Shown here one piece after another: positions 36,675 to 47,838 of a stretch of 64,000 bases of DNA. The notes under the pieces were generated by a model that worked only from the letters and a program-made list of their open reading frames with translations, did not search any database and had not been told where the DNA came from. How positions within the stretch are numbered: position 1 is the stretch's first letter; each line of letters begins with the position of its first letter. Position numbers and translations under genes: made by a program. Source of the stretch: Amphirosellinia nigrospora (taxonomy: Eukaryota > Ascomycota > Sordariomycetes > Xylariales > Xylariaceae); NCBI GenBank assembly GCA_004123355.1, contig SCHM01000005.1, positions 1,364,001-1,428,000 of the forward strand, read 5' to 3'.

Positions 36675-38112
36675 GACGACAGATGTGGCTGCTGAATTTT
36701 ACTGAGGGGGAGGGGGAGGGGAGGGGAGCGTTGCGGATATGATGATTATGCGCAAGATGACAAGGTAGGTGTTGTACAGGAATGGTTGATTACGTATAGA
36801 GGGGAAGGGGGAGGGAGAGGGGAGGAGGAATGGATATAGATGGAAGAGGGACGGCGATGGTGGTGAGAGAGAAAATGTGAGCTCAAGTACTTCGACGTAG
36901 CGCAAAAAATTTCAGAAGGTTTCCGGGAGCTTCTGACGGGGCGGTCAGAAGCGGCAGAATCTCCGCAGCTGGCCCACGGGAGCGGAGGGTGCCGGCTAAC
37001 GGCTTATCAACGGGCTGCTATCATACTTACTCCATGTATCTACCTAATCGAGGTACCTTTATCACTATACCTACCGACGAAGCTAATCACTTTAGCTAGG
37101 TAGGTACCTTAATGACGCAGCCATGATGATAAGAATATATACTGTATATACCTACTTAATAGTAGGTACCTAGGTAGTTTCAAAATGCTGGATTGTACTA
37201 TACTTCATTTTATATACACACAGAGGCACGAATGGTGCGTACGGCCTTTCTCTAGGTCATCAATAAGTACCATAATCAAGATGCCTCAGTCCCTCTTCAG
37301 CGGGATTCTCGAGTGAAAAACATTGCACGAGGGCGGGCGCAAAAGTGAGGTCGCAGAGCATGGTAGGTATGCATACCCTTCCATTCATATTTGCGTTCAC
37401 ATGTTGGGCCTCCCATACCCATACCATAACTCCGGAGGTCCGGCGGATACCTTGACGACCAGGTAATCAGCAAGTACCCAAGTATCTGTAGCCCTGTGCC
37501 CTGTTTTGTTTCCTTTGTTGCTTTCCTCCGTCTAGAGCAACACTCCCTCCCGCCTACTCCTATATTCGCTATCCCTTCAAGGCTAAAATGTTACAAAGGG
37601 CCGTGGATATATACCTTCGGTTTAGATAGTGAGGTCAGTCGATCAATCATCAATCATCAATCACTGGGCAGGGGCAGCAGTCGGCAGGTAAGCATCAGTC
37701 CGCCAGGCCCGTGACAAATCCCACCTTCAGAACCTTAGCAACCACTGACGCCACCAGGTATAGAGGTATAGATAGGTGTGTCTAGCAGAGCAGCGCCACT
37801 TTCCAACCTACCTAAATGACAACAACCAACCACCGCCCGTCCTCATTCACCTATCACCTATTGCTGCTACCTAAAGCCTCTACCAGAGTACCTACATACC
37901 TACATACCTGGTCAGGTACTGGACCACCACCACCGTACCCAAACCTTTCACTTCCGCTTCTGGGTATACTTAGATACCCACTCGCCCACCACTTCCCGAC
38001 CTGCTTACAGCATAGAACTCGGACGACACGAGACATCATCCCCCTACTCGATTCCTACATCAATGCGCCTTGATGGTCCATTCCTCTACCGTTGACCTTT
38101 GCCATTGGCACC
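36675..38112. promoter_or_regulatory. Divergent promoter region, Hsp70 / DUF2415 gene
   Basis: About 1.4 kb between divergent genes. The Hsp70-proximal side is G/A-rich on the plus strand (36702-36725, 36800-36830), so its leader is strongly CT-rich just before the ATG, as in highly expressed fungal genes. TACCTAGGTA-type motifs cluster at 37040-37180 and 37740-37930. No gene of a known family is seen. Confidence 0.55.
36913..36935. promoter_or_regulatory. Possible heat-shock element upstream of Hsp70
   Basis: An inverted repeat CAGAAG / CTTCTG with 11 bases between, containing GAAGGTTTC and GGGAGCTTC, lies about 240-260 bp upstream of the mitochondrial Hsp70 start. It resembles alternating GAA/TTC pentamers bound by Hsf1, but two of the four units are degenerate. 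The position and the gene identity make a heat-shock element plausible; the motif alone is weak. Confidence 0.3.
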
Positions 38113-40550
38113 ATGGCCATCGGCGATGAAGCGAGGTAAATACTCACAGCATGCCCGAGCCACGATCCATCCATGACCCGAATCCCCGCTGACGTGCGTC
38201 TCGCGCCCTCACTCTAGCCTCCGGCCGACCGACCATCTACTCCTCCAAGAAGGCCGCAAGCATTACCGTACCCAAATCTCGCCCATGTCAGTTTCCGTCC
38301 ACTGCTGCCTAGCCCCGGCCCCAACTCCGGCGCGCCGGTCTTGCCCGCCTTTGGTGTGCATGCTAATCGTCCCCGAACCGCTCCAGACACTGGCAGCTGC
38401 GATCTCTGATCAGCGCCGAGCACGATGGCATTGTCTACTTCCCCGCCGGCATCAACAACACCACATCACTCGCCTCGATACGAGAACCCGCGAGTGCGAG
38501 ACCATCAAGGTCATCAGCTTCCACCCTAGGTGCCTGGTAGCTAGTGGTCGCTGGATCTGCTGCGGCGGCGAGAGCGGAGAGTTTACCGTCATCCGCGAGA
38601 CCACGTCCACCGCTACGAGTGCCACTGCCGCTGCCGATGCGACCGATTCCCTCTCCCCATCGGGCGCTTCTGCCGCTCTCGCCACCGCCGCCGCTCTCGC
38701 TTCCGCCTCCGATCCGGCCCTCGACCGCGATCCGGCCCTCGCCGCCGAGCCTTCCATGGCCGAACTGCGTCGCGACATGCTCAGCATCGTCGAACAGATA
38801 ACCGGCTCGGTGAAGACGTGGTCTGCCGCGAACCACAAGTTCGGTACACAGCGAGTCAACTGCATTACCATCTGGCAGCCGCCCAAGCCGCCTTCCGACC
38901 CGCTACGACCAGGCTGCTACACCTCCCCCGTAGCTGTCTTGGCCAACAACGACAAGACGGTGACCGTTGTCGGCCTGAATGACACCTTGGATGACGCAGA
39001 GGCCATCGATAAGTTACAATATCCGACTGTGTGAACCGCGGTCTCATTTCCCCCGATGGTAGCCTTCTGGTGGCCATCTGTGACGATCCATTCCTCTACG
39101 TCCATGTCCGATGCGCCCCAAAGGGAAGCGAGGCGGCTGCCACGAGTGGGTACAGCTTCCCAAGATACGGCTCAAGGACCAGTCCATACGGGATGTGTCG
39201 GATTGCCGGGGTAGCTTTGCGGCTTGTTTTTCCCAATCCGGGAGGTACTTGGCCGTGGGCACACAGTACGGTACCATATCCATCTTCGACGTTGCCGCGT
39301 TCGCCGATCCCTCGAGAGATTCCCTGGTTACCTACTTCAGCTCGGCGCGAGCGCCCAGCGATTGTGGCGCGGTTAGGACATGGCATTCTCCCCGGGTCCA
39401 TACATTTGCTTGCGTGGACCGAGCACCGCGGGCGCATCGGCGTAGCTGATGCCCGTACCAACTTCACGAAACGTCAGATTATCTCGATAGAGGACCATGA
39501 AGCATACGATCACTTTTCCCTCAACGAGCGAACACCACGATTGACCCTCGCCTACTCGATCCCCGAAGCGAGCGCAGTGCCGCCAGTTCGTCGTCCATTG
39601 CCAACCTCGTAGGCCCCTCGAGTCGGTCGCAGTCCGCCGCCGACAATCCCGACCCATCAAGATTAAATCATCCCTTTTCTCCGAGGAAACAGCCATTCTA
39701 GAGGCTGTACAGGACGACCGGCGGCGCCGAGAAGCCAGGGCAGAGAGGCCAGAGGGATTCACAGACAACGCGAGGTGGCGCCAGTGCTATATGGAGATCG
39801 TCTGCCTTTGCCGAGCGCGTAAGTCCCCAGTCGAGGACGCCCGGTATCGGACGGGAGCGGGATCGGGACATCAGTGAAAGACTGCGTTATCTGACGTCTC
39901 TTCAGCGCGATACGCTGCAGCGAATCTTCGAGCGCGATCAGAGCCGTGAGACTCGCGACCATCAGCGCTCCACGACGACGGGGACCACAACGGCGACGCA
40001 AACGCCGTCGGAGCAGGATCGTGAGAGACGAGCTCCTACGCCGCGGAGGAGAAACTCCATCATGCAAGCCCTAGCGCAGAATATGGACAGCTCACCAAGG
40101 TTGCAAAGTGGTTCCCGCGATTACGCGCCTGTGTGGGGGCAGGCCGGACGAACCACGTCGGGTTGGGCCGACTTGGAGGCGCTGTATAACATGTCAGGCG
40201 GCGATATTGCCTACTCTCACGACGCGACTCGGACCGAGACCAACCGGATCCGGCGCGCGATCCCTATCATTGGTGACGTTTGGGCCGATGAGATATCGGG
40301 ACTTCGCCGTCCGTACGGTCGTATAGGGAACCGGGAGCATCAGCAGCGTCCGGATGACACGGCAGGTCTAACCTGGAGCGAGGATGGCCGCACATTGTAA
40401 GTCTACGAAAAACGGGCCGGCAAGGTCAAGATGAGAGCGATGACGACGACTAACCAAGTGCCAAGGTATATTGGAGCCGAAGACGGCCTCTACGAGTTTC
40501 ATATGAACATGCTCAGCAGAAAACTTTTCCCGGCGGTCACGCTCCGCTAA
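38113..40550 (+). CDS. DUF2415 / WD-like repeat fungal protein
   Basis: A conserved fungal protein with WD-like beta-propeller sequence and a short DUF2415-type segment; function unknown. Blocks: RPTDHLLLQEGRKHYR, WQLRSLISAEHDGIVYFPAG, RECETIKVISFHPRCLVASG, WICCGGESGEFTVIRE, LISPDGSLLVAICDD, FAACFSQSGRYLAVGTQYGT and the DUF2415-like HLLAWTEHRGRIGVADARTN (about 39404-39465). The C-terminal GLTWSEDGRTL is joined by an intron to YIGAEDGLYEFHMN, stop at 40550. Start MAIGDEA at 38113 is followed by a short intron (GTAAAT..CTCTAG); a second intron (GTCAGT..TCCAG) lies near 38287-38388. One-base losses are frequent in this GC-rich gene (near 38425, 38460, 39035, 39115, 39615 and 39860), so the model is approximate. 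The assignment to DUF2415 is from remembered motif shape. Confidence 0.75.
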
Positions 40551-41159
40551 CACTAGGCGCCTGGCCTGAATTCTCGCGTGAGTCGTCGGTATGGATAAGC
40601 GGGCGGCAATTCTGGTGTTCTCGGCGTACATAGCATATCAACTGGTGGACTGTATAGATAGATGCTGGTGGTGCCTCCGGGCAGGATTTGATTTGCAAAC
40701 CCGGGCAGGCATAGTCTCCGCCTCCAAGAGCGAGACTAAGTCGGAGTATGGTTCGGCCTGCCGACATGCTCGGGAAAAGTTGGGAGGGTTGGGGAGTTGT
40801 CGGTTTACTGTTTACTCACGATGGGCCATGGGACCCGATCACTTGTAATGGCCAGATTCTGCCACTCCTCGTTAAACCTAGTGTTACCACGTACATATTC
40901 CTCCATTATACCCATTTCGTTTTCAAACACCGACCATGGTTTGATTGATTGGTTGTCTGCATAACTCTTGACATGTGTAGAGGGAATCAGCCGGGGTGAG
41001 GAATGACCCATCCCCGGCCGGTCCCGGGGTGAGGGCGGGGACGGGGGCGGGGACGGGGGCGGGGGTGTTGACCGACAGATTGTCTCTTCCGTCTCGGCCC
41101 TCGATGCCTAGCCAGCTTCTTCTTCTCACCCTCCAAGTCACTCCTGTTACCGCACAAAG
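40551..41159. promoter_or_regulatory. Intergenic region upstream of L2HGDH with a G-rich tract
   Basis: Between two plus-strand genes. A run of G-tracts (GGGG, GGG, GGGG, GGGGG, GGGG, GGGGG, GGGGG separated by one to three bases) spans 41026-41065, about 95 bp upstream of the L2HGDH start, and could fold as a G-quadruplex on the coding strand. Nothing else is assignable. Confidence 0.5.
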
Positions 41160-42698
41160 ATGCTCGCGCGGAGCTCTTCGTTTCTCGGAAAGCGGCGCCT
41201 TCGCTCATTCAGTAGCACGGCTCCCGCCCGGGCCGATTTTACCCACGTGGTAAGTCTCACATGACTCTGGCCATGGCGAGCCGAGCCTGCACCGGATGAA
41301 TGAATGTATTCTACGGCCACTTCATCATTCTCGTCTTCTCGATGCGAGCCACTATCTAACCATGTAGGCTTGAGACTTGATCACAGCTCTACCTACACAC
41401 GCACGGTGAAAGAGGGACGTGCAAGGCTTACGACGATGGTAGGTCATAGGCGGCGGCGTCATCGGACTCGCCACGGCCCGAGCTCTAGCACGGCCAACCT
41501 CCTCAACTCCATCGGGCGCGAGCACGCTCCTGCTGGAACGGCACGCCAGCATCGGGACGGAGACGTCGGCGCGGAATAGCGAGGTCATCCACGCCGGCCT
41601 CTATTACGGCCCCGACACCCTCAAGACCCGTCTCTGCATCAGCGGCAGGGAGAAGCTGTACGCATTCTGCGCGTCACGCCGCGTGGACCACGCCAAGACC
41701 GGGAAGTGGATCGTCGCCAACGATGAGGTCGAGCTCCTGACGCTGGAGCGCTTGCACGTCGCTTGTCGGGATGTGTTACATGTGCCCACCCGTTGGGTGG
41801 GCGAGCGCGAGGCGCGCGACGAGGCCATCGATCCGTGCCGTGGCCGGCGTGCTCGAGAGCCCCACCACGGGCATCGTCGACTCCCACGGCCTCATGCTCG
41901 CGCTACAAGGCGAGTTCGAAGACGCCGGTGGCGTCGTGGCAACGAACTCGACCGTCACCAATATCGAGCCCTTGTCTATCTCTACATTGCATCAGCCGGG
42001 GAGCGGTGGCTGGCGGCTCACCGTCCGTGATACCGACACGGGCGAGAACGACACCGTCGAGGCTGAGACTATCGTCAACAGCGCCGGCCTCGGCGCCGCT
42101 GAGATCCATAACATGATCGTCCCGCTTGAACAGCGGACGCGTCTGTACTATGCAAAGGGCAACTACTTCAGCTACGGCGCGAGCTCGCCACGCGTCAGGC
42201 GCCTCATATATCCGGTGACGCTCCCGGCGCCCCGGGCTCGGCTCGCACCTCACACTCGACATGGCTGGGCGTATCCGCTTCGGTCCCGACGTTGAGTGGG
42301 TCGACGACCCTCGGATCTGGCCGTCAACACGGCGCGGTTTCAGGATATGGTGGATAACGTCCGGAGATACCTGCCCGACGTCGATGAGGGGGCCTTGAGT
42401 CCTGACTACGCGGGCATACGCCCGAAGCTGAAGAGGGGTGGTGCTGTCGGTGCCGGGGAGGGGTTCTCGGACTTTCACATCAAGATGGAAGATGGGTATG
42501 CTGGCTGGGTCAACAGTAAGTCCTTCGCCCTCCTCTCAACCCCTTATCCCGTCGACGGACAGTAGATCGCGGAATTGCTGACGTGGTATGCTTTCTCAAG
42601 TGCTCGGGATGGAGAGCCCCGGACTTACAAGCTCGATCGCTATCGGGATTATGTTCGAGATCTATTCTACGGGACCCATGAGACAGGTTGAGGTATAG
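41160..42698 (+). CDS. L2HGDH: L-2-hydroxyglutarate dehydrogenase, mitochondrial (FAD-dependent)
   Basis: Flavoprotein that oxidises L-2-hydroxyglutarate to 2-oxoglutarate, a metabolite-repair step in mitochondria. The N-terminus ([20 protein letters not shown]) looks like a mitochondrial targeting peptide. After intron 1 (GTAAGT.., about 41250-41440) comes the FAD dinucleotide-binding motif [17 protein letters not shown]. The family's conserved [19 protein letters not shown], then LYAFCASRR and KTGKWIVA, follow. Later blocks are [46 protein letters not shown], then [12 protein letters not shown] and DFHI. A last intron (GTAAGT..TCAAG, about 42515-42598) precedes [15 protein letters not shown] and the stop at 42698. 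One-base losses occur near 41825 and at two points in 42225-42310. Start and domain order are well supported. Confidence 0.88.
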
Positions 42699-44104
42699 GA
42701 GGGGCTTGGGCGATCCCAACAGACGTAGCTCGAGGCACACAAACTAGGTAGTTCTCTCAGCTCGTGTGTCGGGGACCATTTAAGCACGACGATCAGGCCC
42801 CAGCCAGGGTTCGTCTCAGCCGACATAGTTTATATCTAGTCACATTGCATGATATTGGAACGTTTGTATCTTCTTATCCCTATATGCCCCCAGGTCATGG
42901 CTTTTAAATGAAGAGAGCATCATATAGCAGGTTGTAACTCCGTCGTAGGGAGTTGATGTAGGGCTTGATGAAGTAGCCGTGTGGATAATACCCCCGAAGC
43001 TGTCAGGGTTCGTAAGGGATGAGGGTATCACGGAACGTATATGTTCAATACAGATATCGTTGTTTGCCATCTCGGTTCTTAACAGCCTATGGTGCCGAAA
43101 TACGACAACTTGACGCGTCCTTGCTACAACAATAGCATATACATATATTCTCCTCTTGTATACGCCCATCAGGGACTGTGGAGGCGACATCAATAGTTCA
43201 TCTGTTAGTGTTCCTAGTCATACGTTTTGCTACTTATTATCTTTACTTTCTCCTTGTACTAATGTCGGAGTTTTCCGGGGGCACTTTGAAGTTATCTATC
43301 TCCTTGTTTAAGCGTCAAAATTCAAATAACGAACATAACCTACCCTTTGAAACACTTATAACCACCGAATTGAGAGCCACCGTCCTCCGCTAGCCCCGGG
43401 CACCAGTCCCGTGGTGAAAGTAGCTAAGTCATGGTCCATTTAGGCAGTTCCCAAACGTGTAGGCGTTTTTCTTCCCTCAATGTTGCCAACTCAATACATA
43501 TGCCACCTGGTCCCCCTTTAACCGCTTCTAAATTCACCACTTGAGCCAGTGCTCCAATCACGTGCCCACTATCCCGCTTTGCTTGCGCTATCAGCGGGCT
43601 GTGATGCAACCCCTAAGTCTATGGCGAGTCGCGGCAAATGCCGCCGTGTCTAAGACGTGATGATAACATATCCCTTCCCTTCCTCAGTAGAGCGTTACTA
43701 TGCTATGTAACCTGCACAACTTACACGTCTTCAGCATGTATCCCTCTAATTGACCCGGGTAAAGATTTGGGCCATTTGGCGTGGAGACTTGATAGATAGA
43801 TCAGGCCTGCTATTGTCGGACGCACCATTTGTAGTCGCTATGCTGACTTTAAAGAAAAACAGTTGACACGGCCTCATGAATTGCTCCCTTCCCCAAAGAG
43901 GAATCAACCCGACTAATACACGTCATCTATAAAACAATAATCCTCCCTACCATGTCCCAATCCCCATCCCCCCAACGCCGGAAATCACTACTTGGTAGTA
44001 TTTTACACGATGATAACGTCTCATCCGACCGATAGTAAGCAGTTGAGCTACTCATAAACTTAAAAACGAGCCCCCTTGGTATTGAGAACAGACCCGAGGT
44101 TGTT
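42699..44104. other. Convergent intergenic region, no gene seen
   Basis: Lies between the 3' ends of L2HGDH (+) and the coiled-coil gene (-). The open frames here (60 to 117 codons) have no domain I recognise. The DNA is of ordinary composition. Confidence 0.4.
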
Positions 44105-45360
44105 CTATTCGTCCTTCGTTTCCGAGTGCGAGACGAACTCGGAAGTGGCCATGGACGAGGGCTCCGCCACATCGCCTCCCGACGCCGAGGCTGATTGAGT
44201 GAGGTGCGACGGCTGTATCGGCTCCCTCGTGATAGACGTGTTCGTGTGCGCTTCGCTTAGCTGGCGCTCTAAGATCTGGTCAGCTAAGCGGAAGTGGAAT
44301 AAAGGTGGCAGGATATCTCACCAAGCTCTCGCAATCGATGATGTAGCATTTGGTTTTCGCGAATGAGAGACTGCGTTTCGGCCTGATAATACGCCGCCTC
44401 GTCCCGAACGCCCGAGACATGCGGCTCGCCCTCCTGACTAATAGATGTCGACCTGAGCCTCGGTGAAGAGGCACTATGGCTCGGTGTCCTAGAGCTGCGG
44501 TGCAACGTGTCTCGCGCTGTATCCAATGAGGCAATTTGATGGGAGATGGAGGACGATCTAGGGGTTAAGCCCGACGGCGTGGGTAGGGAGGGAGGTATAC
44601 CGGGCGGTGAGACATGGGAGTGGAGCGGTCTGAGGTAGATGGGTAGTCCTCGGTGGCGACACTGGACTGGGCCTGAGCGGCCTGTAGTTGCTGTAGCTGA
44701 AGTTGCTGTTGACGGATCATCTGCAAAAGTCGGTTCTACTACGGTTAGCCAGACATCGGTTTACCCATCGGCCGATGGGCGTCCGGGGGGGAGGGGGGTC
44801 TGTCCCGGGGCGTACCACTTGAGCTTCCTGTTCGGCCTCAAGCTCCTGGTGAAGCTCCCCCAGGCTTGGGGCCCTGTTGTGATGGGGATCGTGGCCGGTC
44901 AGCAGGGGAGACGACGACAAGGGCTGGGGACTCATTGTCGGGTGGTGTGAATTACCCCCCGACTCCGACACCATCTCACCGGGGCAGGCACGGCGGGGTC
45001 ATTGAGTTGGAGGTTCATCAGAACAGTGGATCGTCGACGACCGGCTTGGGGAGAATGGCGCTGACGCGATAAGGAGCTGCTCGAGGTGCCTGGCGCATCC
45101 ACAAGTTAGCCAATGCCGAGGAAGGGAGGGAATACATGTATATACATACGTCGGCCGGGTTCGTGCTGCAGGCCTGCATTCACGGTGGCGGCAGCCTGCA
45201 GCGAGATGGAGGCAGAGCGTGGCGAAGAGGACGGCGACTCGCCCCGCACGGCGGAGGTAGATTCGCCGGCTGTGACGGCGCCCAGGCTACCGTTTGTCAT
45301 GGTGCGAAGGGGTAGGGTGACGGGAGATGACGGCGGCAGCGAGTTCAAGTCGGGAGCCAT
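44105..45360 (-). CDS. Conserved hypothetical protein with Gln-rich coiled coil
   Basis: I do not recognise a named family, but the exon structure and composition look real. It begins MAPDLNSLPPSSPVTLPLRT, Ser/Pro-rich, then LQAAATVNAGLQHEPGRR. An intron (GTATGT..GCCAG, about 45089-45153) leads to STVLMNLQLNDPAVPAPGEM. The segment SLGELHQELEAEQEAQV is joined by an intron (GTACGC..GTAG, about 44737-44814) to NRLLQMIRQQQLQLQQLQAA, a heptad-like Gln/Leu coiled coil. A second helix (YYQAETQSLIRENQMLHHRL) is split by an intron (GTGAGA..TTAG, about 44276-44322) before RQLSEAH. It ends SHSETKDE at 44105. Frame breaks near 44980 and 44590 each need one extra base. The coiled coils suggest a protein-interaction role, no more. 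Confidence 0.6.
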
Positions 45361-47838
45361 GTCTCTCGGTAGCGGTAGCCGATGGCGGTATGGTGATATA
45401 TGGTAAAGGGCCACGTGCCAGGCCGGCGAGGCGGGTGGTGAGCGTCTAGCCCACACAAGACTAGTCAAGGATAGTCGGCACCTGGTGCAAGTGAGAGCGA
45501 GGCTATCTTCTACTGCGAGGTTGGAGATTAGCCTGATGGATGACGAGGTGTTGCTGCGATCATTCAATTATTCAATTATTCTAGGCCATGGCGGGGGCGG
45601 GGGCGGGGGACAGGCATAGGCGCAGGAGCTGACAGGGACAGAGGGACAGGGGACAGAGGACTGGGGTTAAAGACCGGGTGGTATACTTTACGGTGCTAGG
45701 CTGCCTGCATGTAGGGATGTGAAGAGATACTATAGGTGGTAGCCTGTAGATTAGGTTATTGTACCAGGAAAATAATGATGATGATGAGACGAAGAGTCAT
45801 GTCATGATGCAACGGAGAGCGAATCGACCAGGCAGGTCAGGAGATAGAAAGGGAGGTAGGTAGTAGGTAGGTAGTGGTGATACGTTTGTCGATGTGATGG
45901 ACGGCGAGGGTGAGGTTTAGGTCTACCTACCTAGGTAGAGTGAGATAGAAGGAGTACATAGGTGCCTAGGTAGGTAGGTGGGCTATAGTCCTACCACCTG
46001 CAGGTACACAGTTAGTGTAGATGCCTACCCTTACCTACAGTAATGGCTGTGCGGAAACCACCGCCGCATGTTGCTGGGAGCTTGCCAAGGGCAATTACGG
46101 AGCCGGGGGGTGCTGTACGAGCCCTTTTTATTTTACTAGTACCTAGTGGGGCTACGACGGTCCTCCCTGTACATAGTAGATGATGGAAAGTCTCCAAGTT
46201 GGATGATAAAAGACTAACATGATCGATATTATGTAAGGGGTAGCACACCGGCGGTGAGGTCGGACAATTGGTCCATCGGGCCGCCTTGGCCGCTGGCCCG
46301 GTTCAACTTGGGTTGAACATGCACACATGAATGCGAGCAAGCAGGCAAGTATGCGAGTATGCAGACTAGGGAGATAAGACAGAACCAAAACCTGGCCAGG
46401 CTTGATAACGAGACGATATTCTTTCTTCTCTTATCGCTTGGTCGCGTCGGCGGATACTGTACTCATGTTACATTCCAAAAACGTTAGATCGGAGCCGGAT
46501 CGGGGTGCTGGAGAGAAAAGCTAGCCTTGCCTTAGGTACCTCGTCATGGGGAATACGTTGGATTTACCGAATCACCTCACTCTAGTGGATTAAACACGCG
46601 ACGGGGAAATAATGCAATAACAACAGCGCGTCATCACTGTCGAGGTTGGATAGAAACAAGGTCCTCAACCATGATATTCAAAATTGATATTGAAAATAGA
46701 AACCAAGGGACGCAGTTCCTTACTCTAGCCAGGAAAAAAAATTAGAATGGGAACGAATACCTAAACACGGTACAGCCGTTGCATAATCGACCAGATTCGG
46801 TAATAGGCCTCGGTTTCGAGACATTTAATACGTCGACCGAGAAAGACGGCGCCAATCCTAGTATGGTGCGCACGGTGGCTAAACAAGGTGTTACAAAGGT
46901 AGTATAATTCTTGGCATTCATAACCCCCGGCCATGCCATTCGTACCTTGGCCTGCAATCCCTTCCGTCGGAAAGATTCGGAGAGCCTATCAACCCCATAT
47001 CAATAGAATAAGAAAACAGTAGGATGGTTCAACAACGCGTCACACATACTACAGCGCCTTGAAGGCATGCGAAATTCGGGTTGAACTTGTGTACTGCTAC
47101 CAACTTTGTAGGTACTTTGTAGGAGCCGAATCACTCGGGTAATGGGCAGAGCAGGACTGGCCGAAGATTAATAGCGAGATGGGAGATCGCCGATTTTCCT
47201 AGTCTAGTCCAATTCCCACTCATTATCACAGACACTAATCGGTGGAGATATCCCACACAGTGTTGGCGGTAATGATAGCCCTTGCAATCGGAGCTTGGAA
47301 GTGCGCAGATGCGTATGTTGCATGATTCGACAAGGATGGACCAGCTGTCCTCAACCCTCAAACTCCGGTCCACGGCCTATCTTCCACTTGATTGTATACT
47401 TATGCGTATGCAGCTATGTGATGGAAACAGCCAGGATAAGGCCTATCTCCATATCAATAATATCAGTATTATCGGACCAACTGTTGAGCGAGAAAAAATC
47501 ACGTTAATAATCCTTTTCGCCGTGTTAGCGTATTATTTACTTTTATTCCCTCCCCTATCTCCTCTTTCTCTTCTCTTCAACCTCTACGTATATAAGCCCT
47601 CTCTCTCTCTATTCAGGACCCCAGCCTCGGTAGCCTGTATAAACGTGAGCCCACGTTGTTTCTCTCCTTCGTTATAAAGAGCAGCATACGCTTGACTGTG
47701 TCCGTAATAGCTCGAGGAACACACCACCTCCTGCTTGCGGCCTCTGCTGTCTGCTAGAAGACTGAGGCAGCAACAGCCGAGTTACGGGCGTTGATTCTGT
47801 GCGCGTTTGTTGTAAGCTTGCGACAAACCCGCGAAGCG
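45361..47838. promoter_or_regulatory. Divergent intergenic region, coiled-coil gene / MFS transporter
   Basis: About 2.5 kb between divergent genes. The part near the coiled-coil gene has a G-rich tract (45592-45609) and a dense cluster of GGTAGGTAG / ACCTACC motifs with TACCTAGGTA palindromes (45850-45990). The part near the transporter is CT-rich (47545-47615), like a fungal promoter/leader. No gene recognised. Confidence 0.5.
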
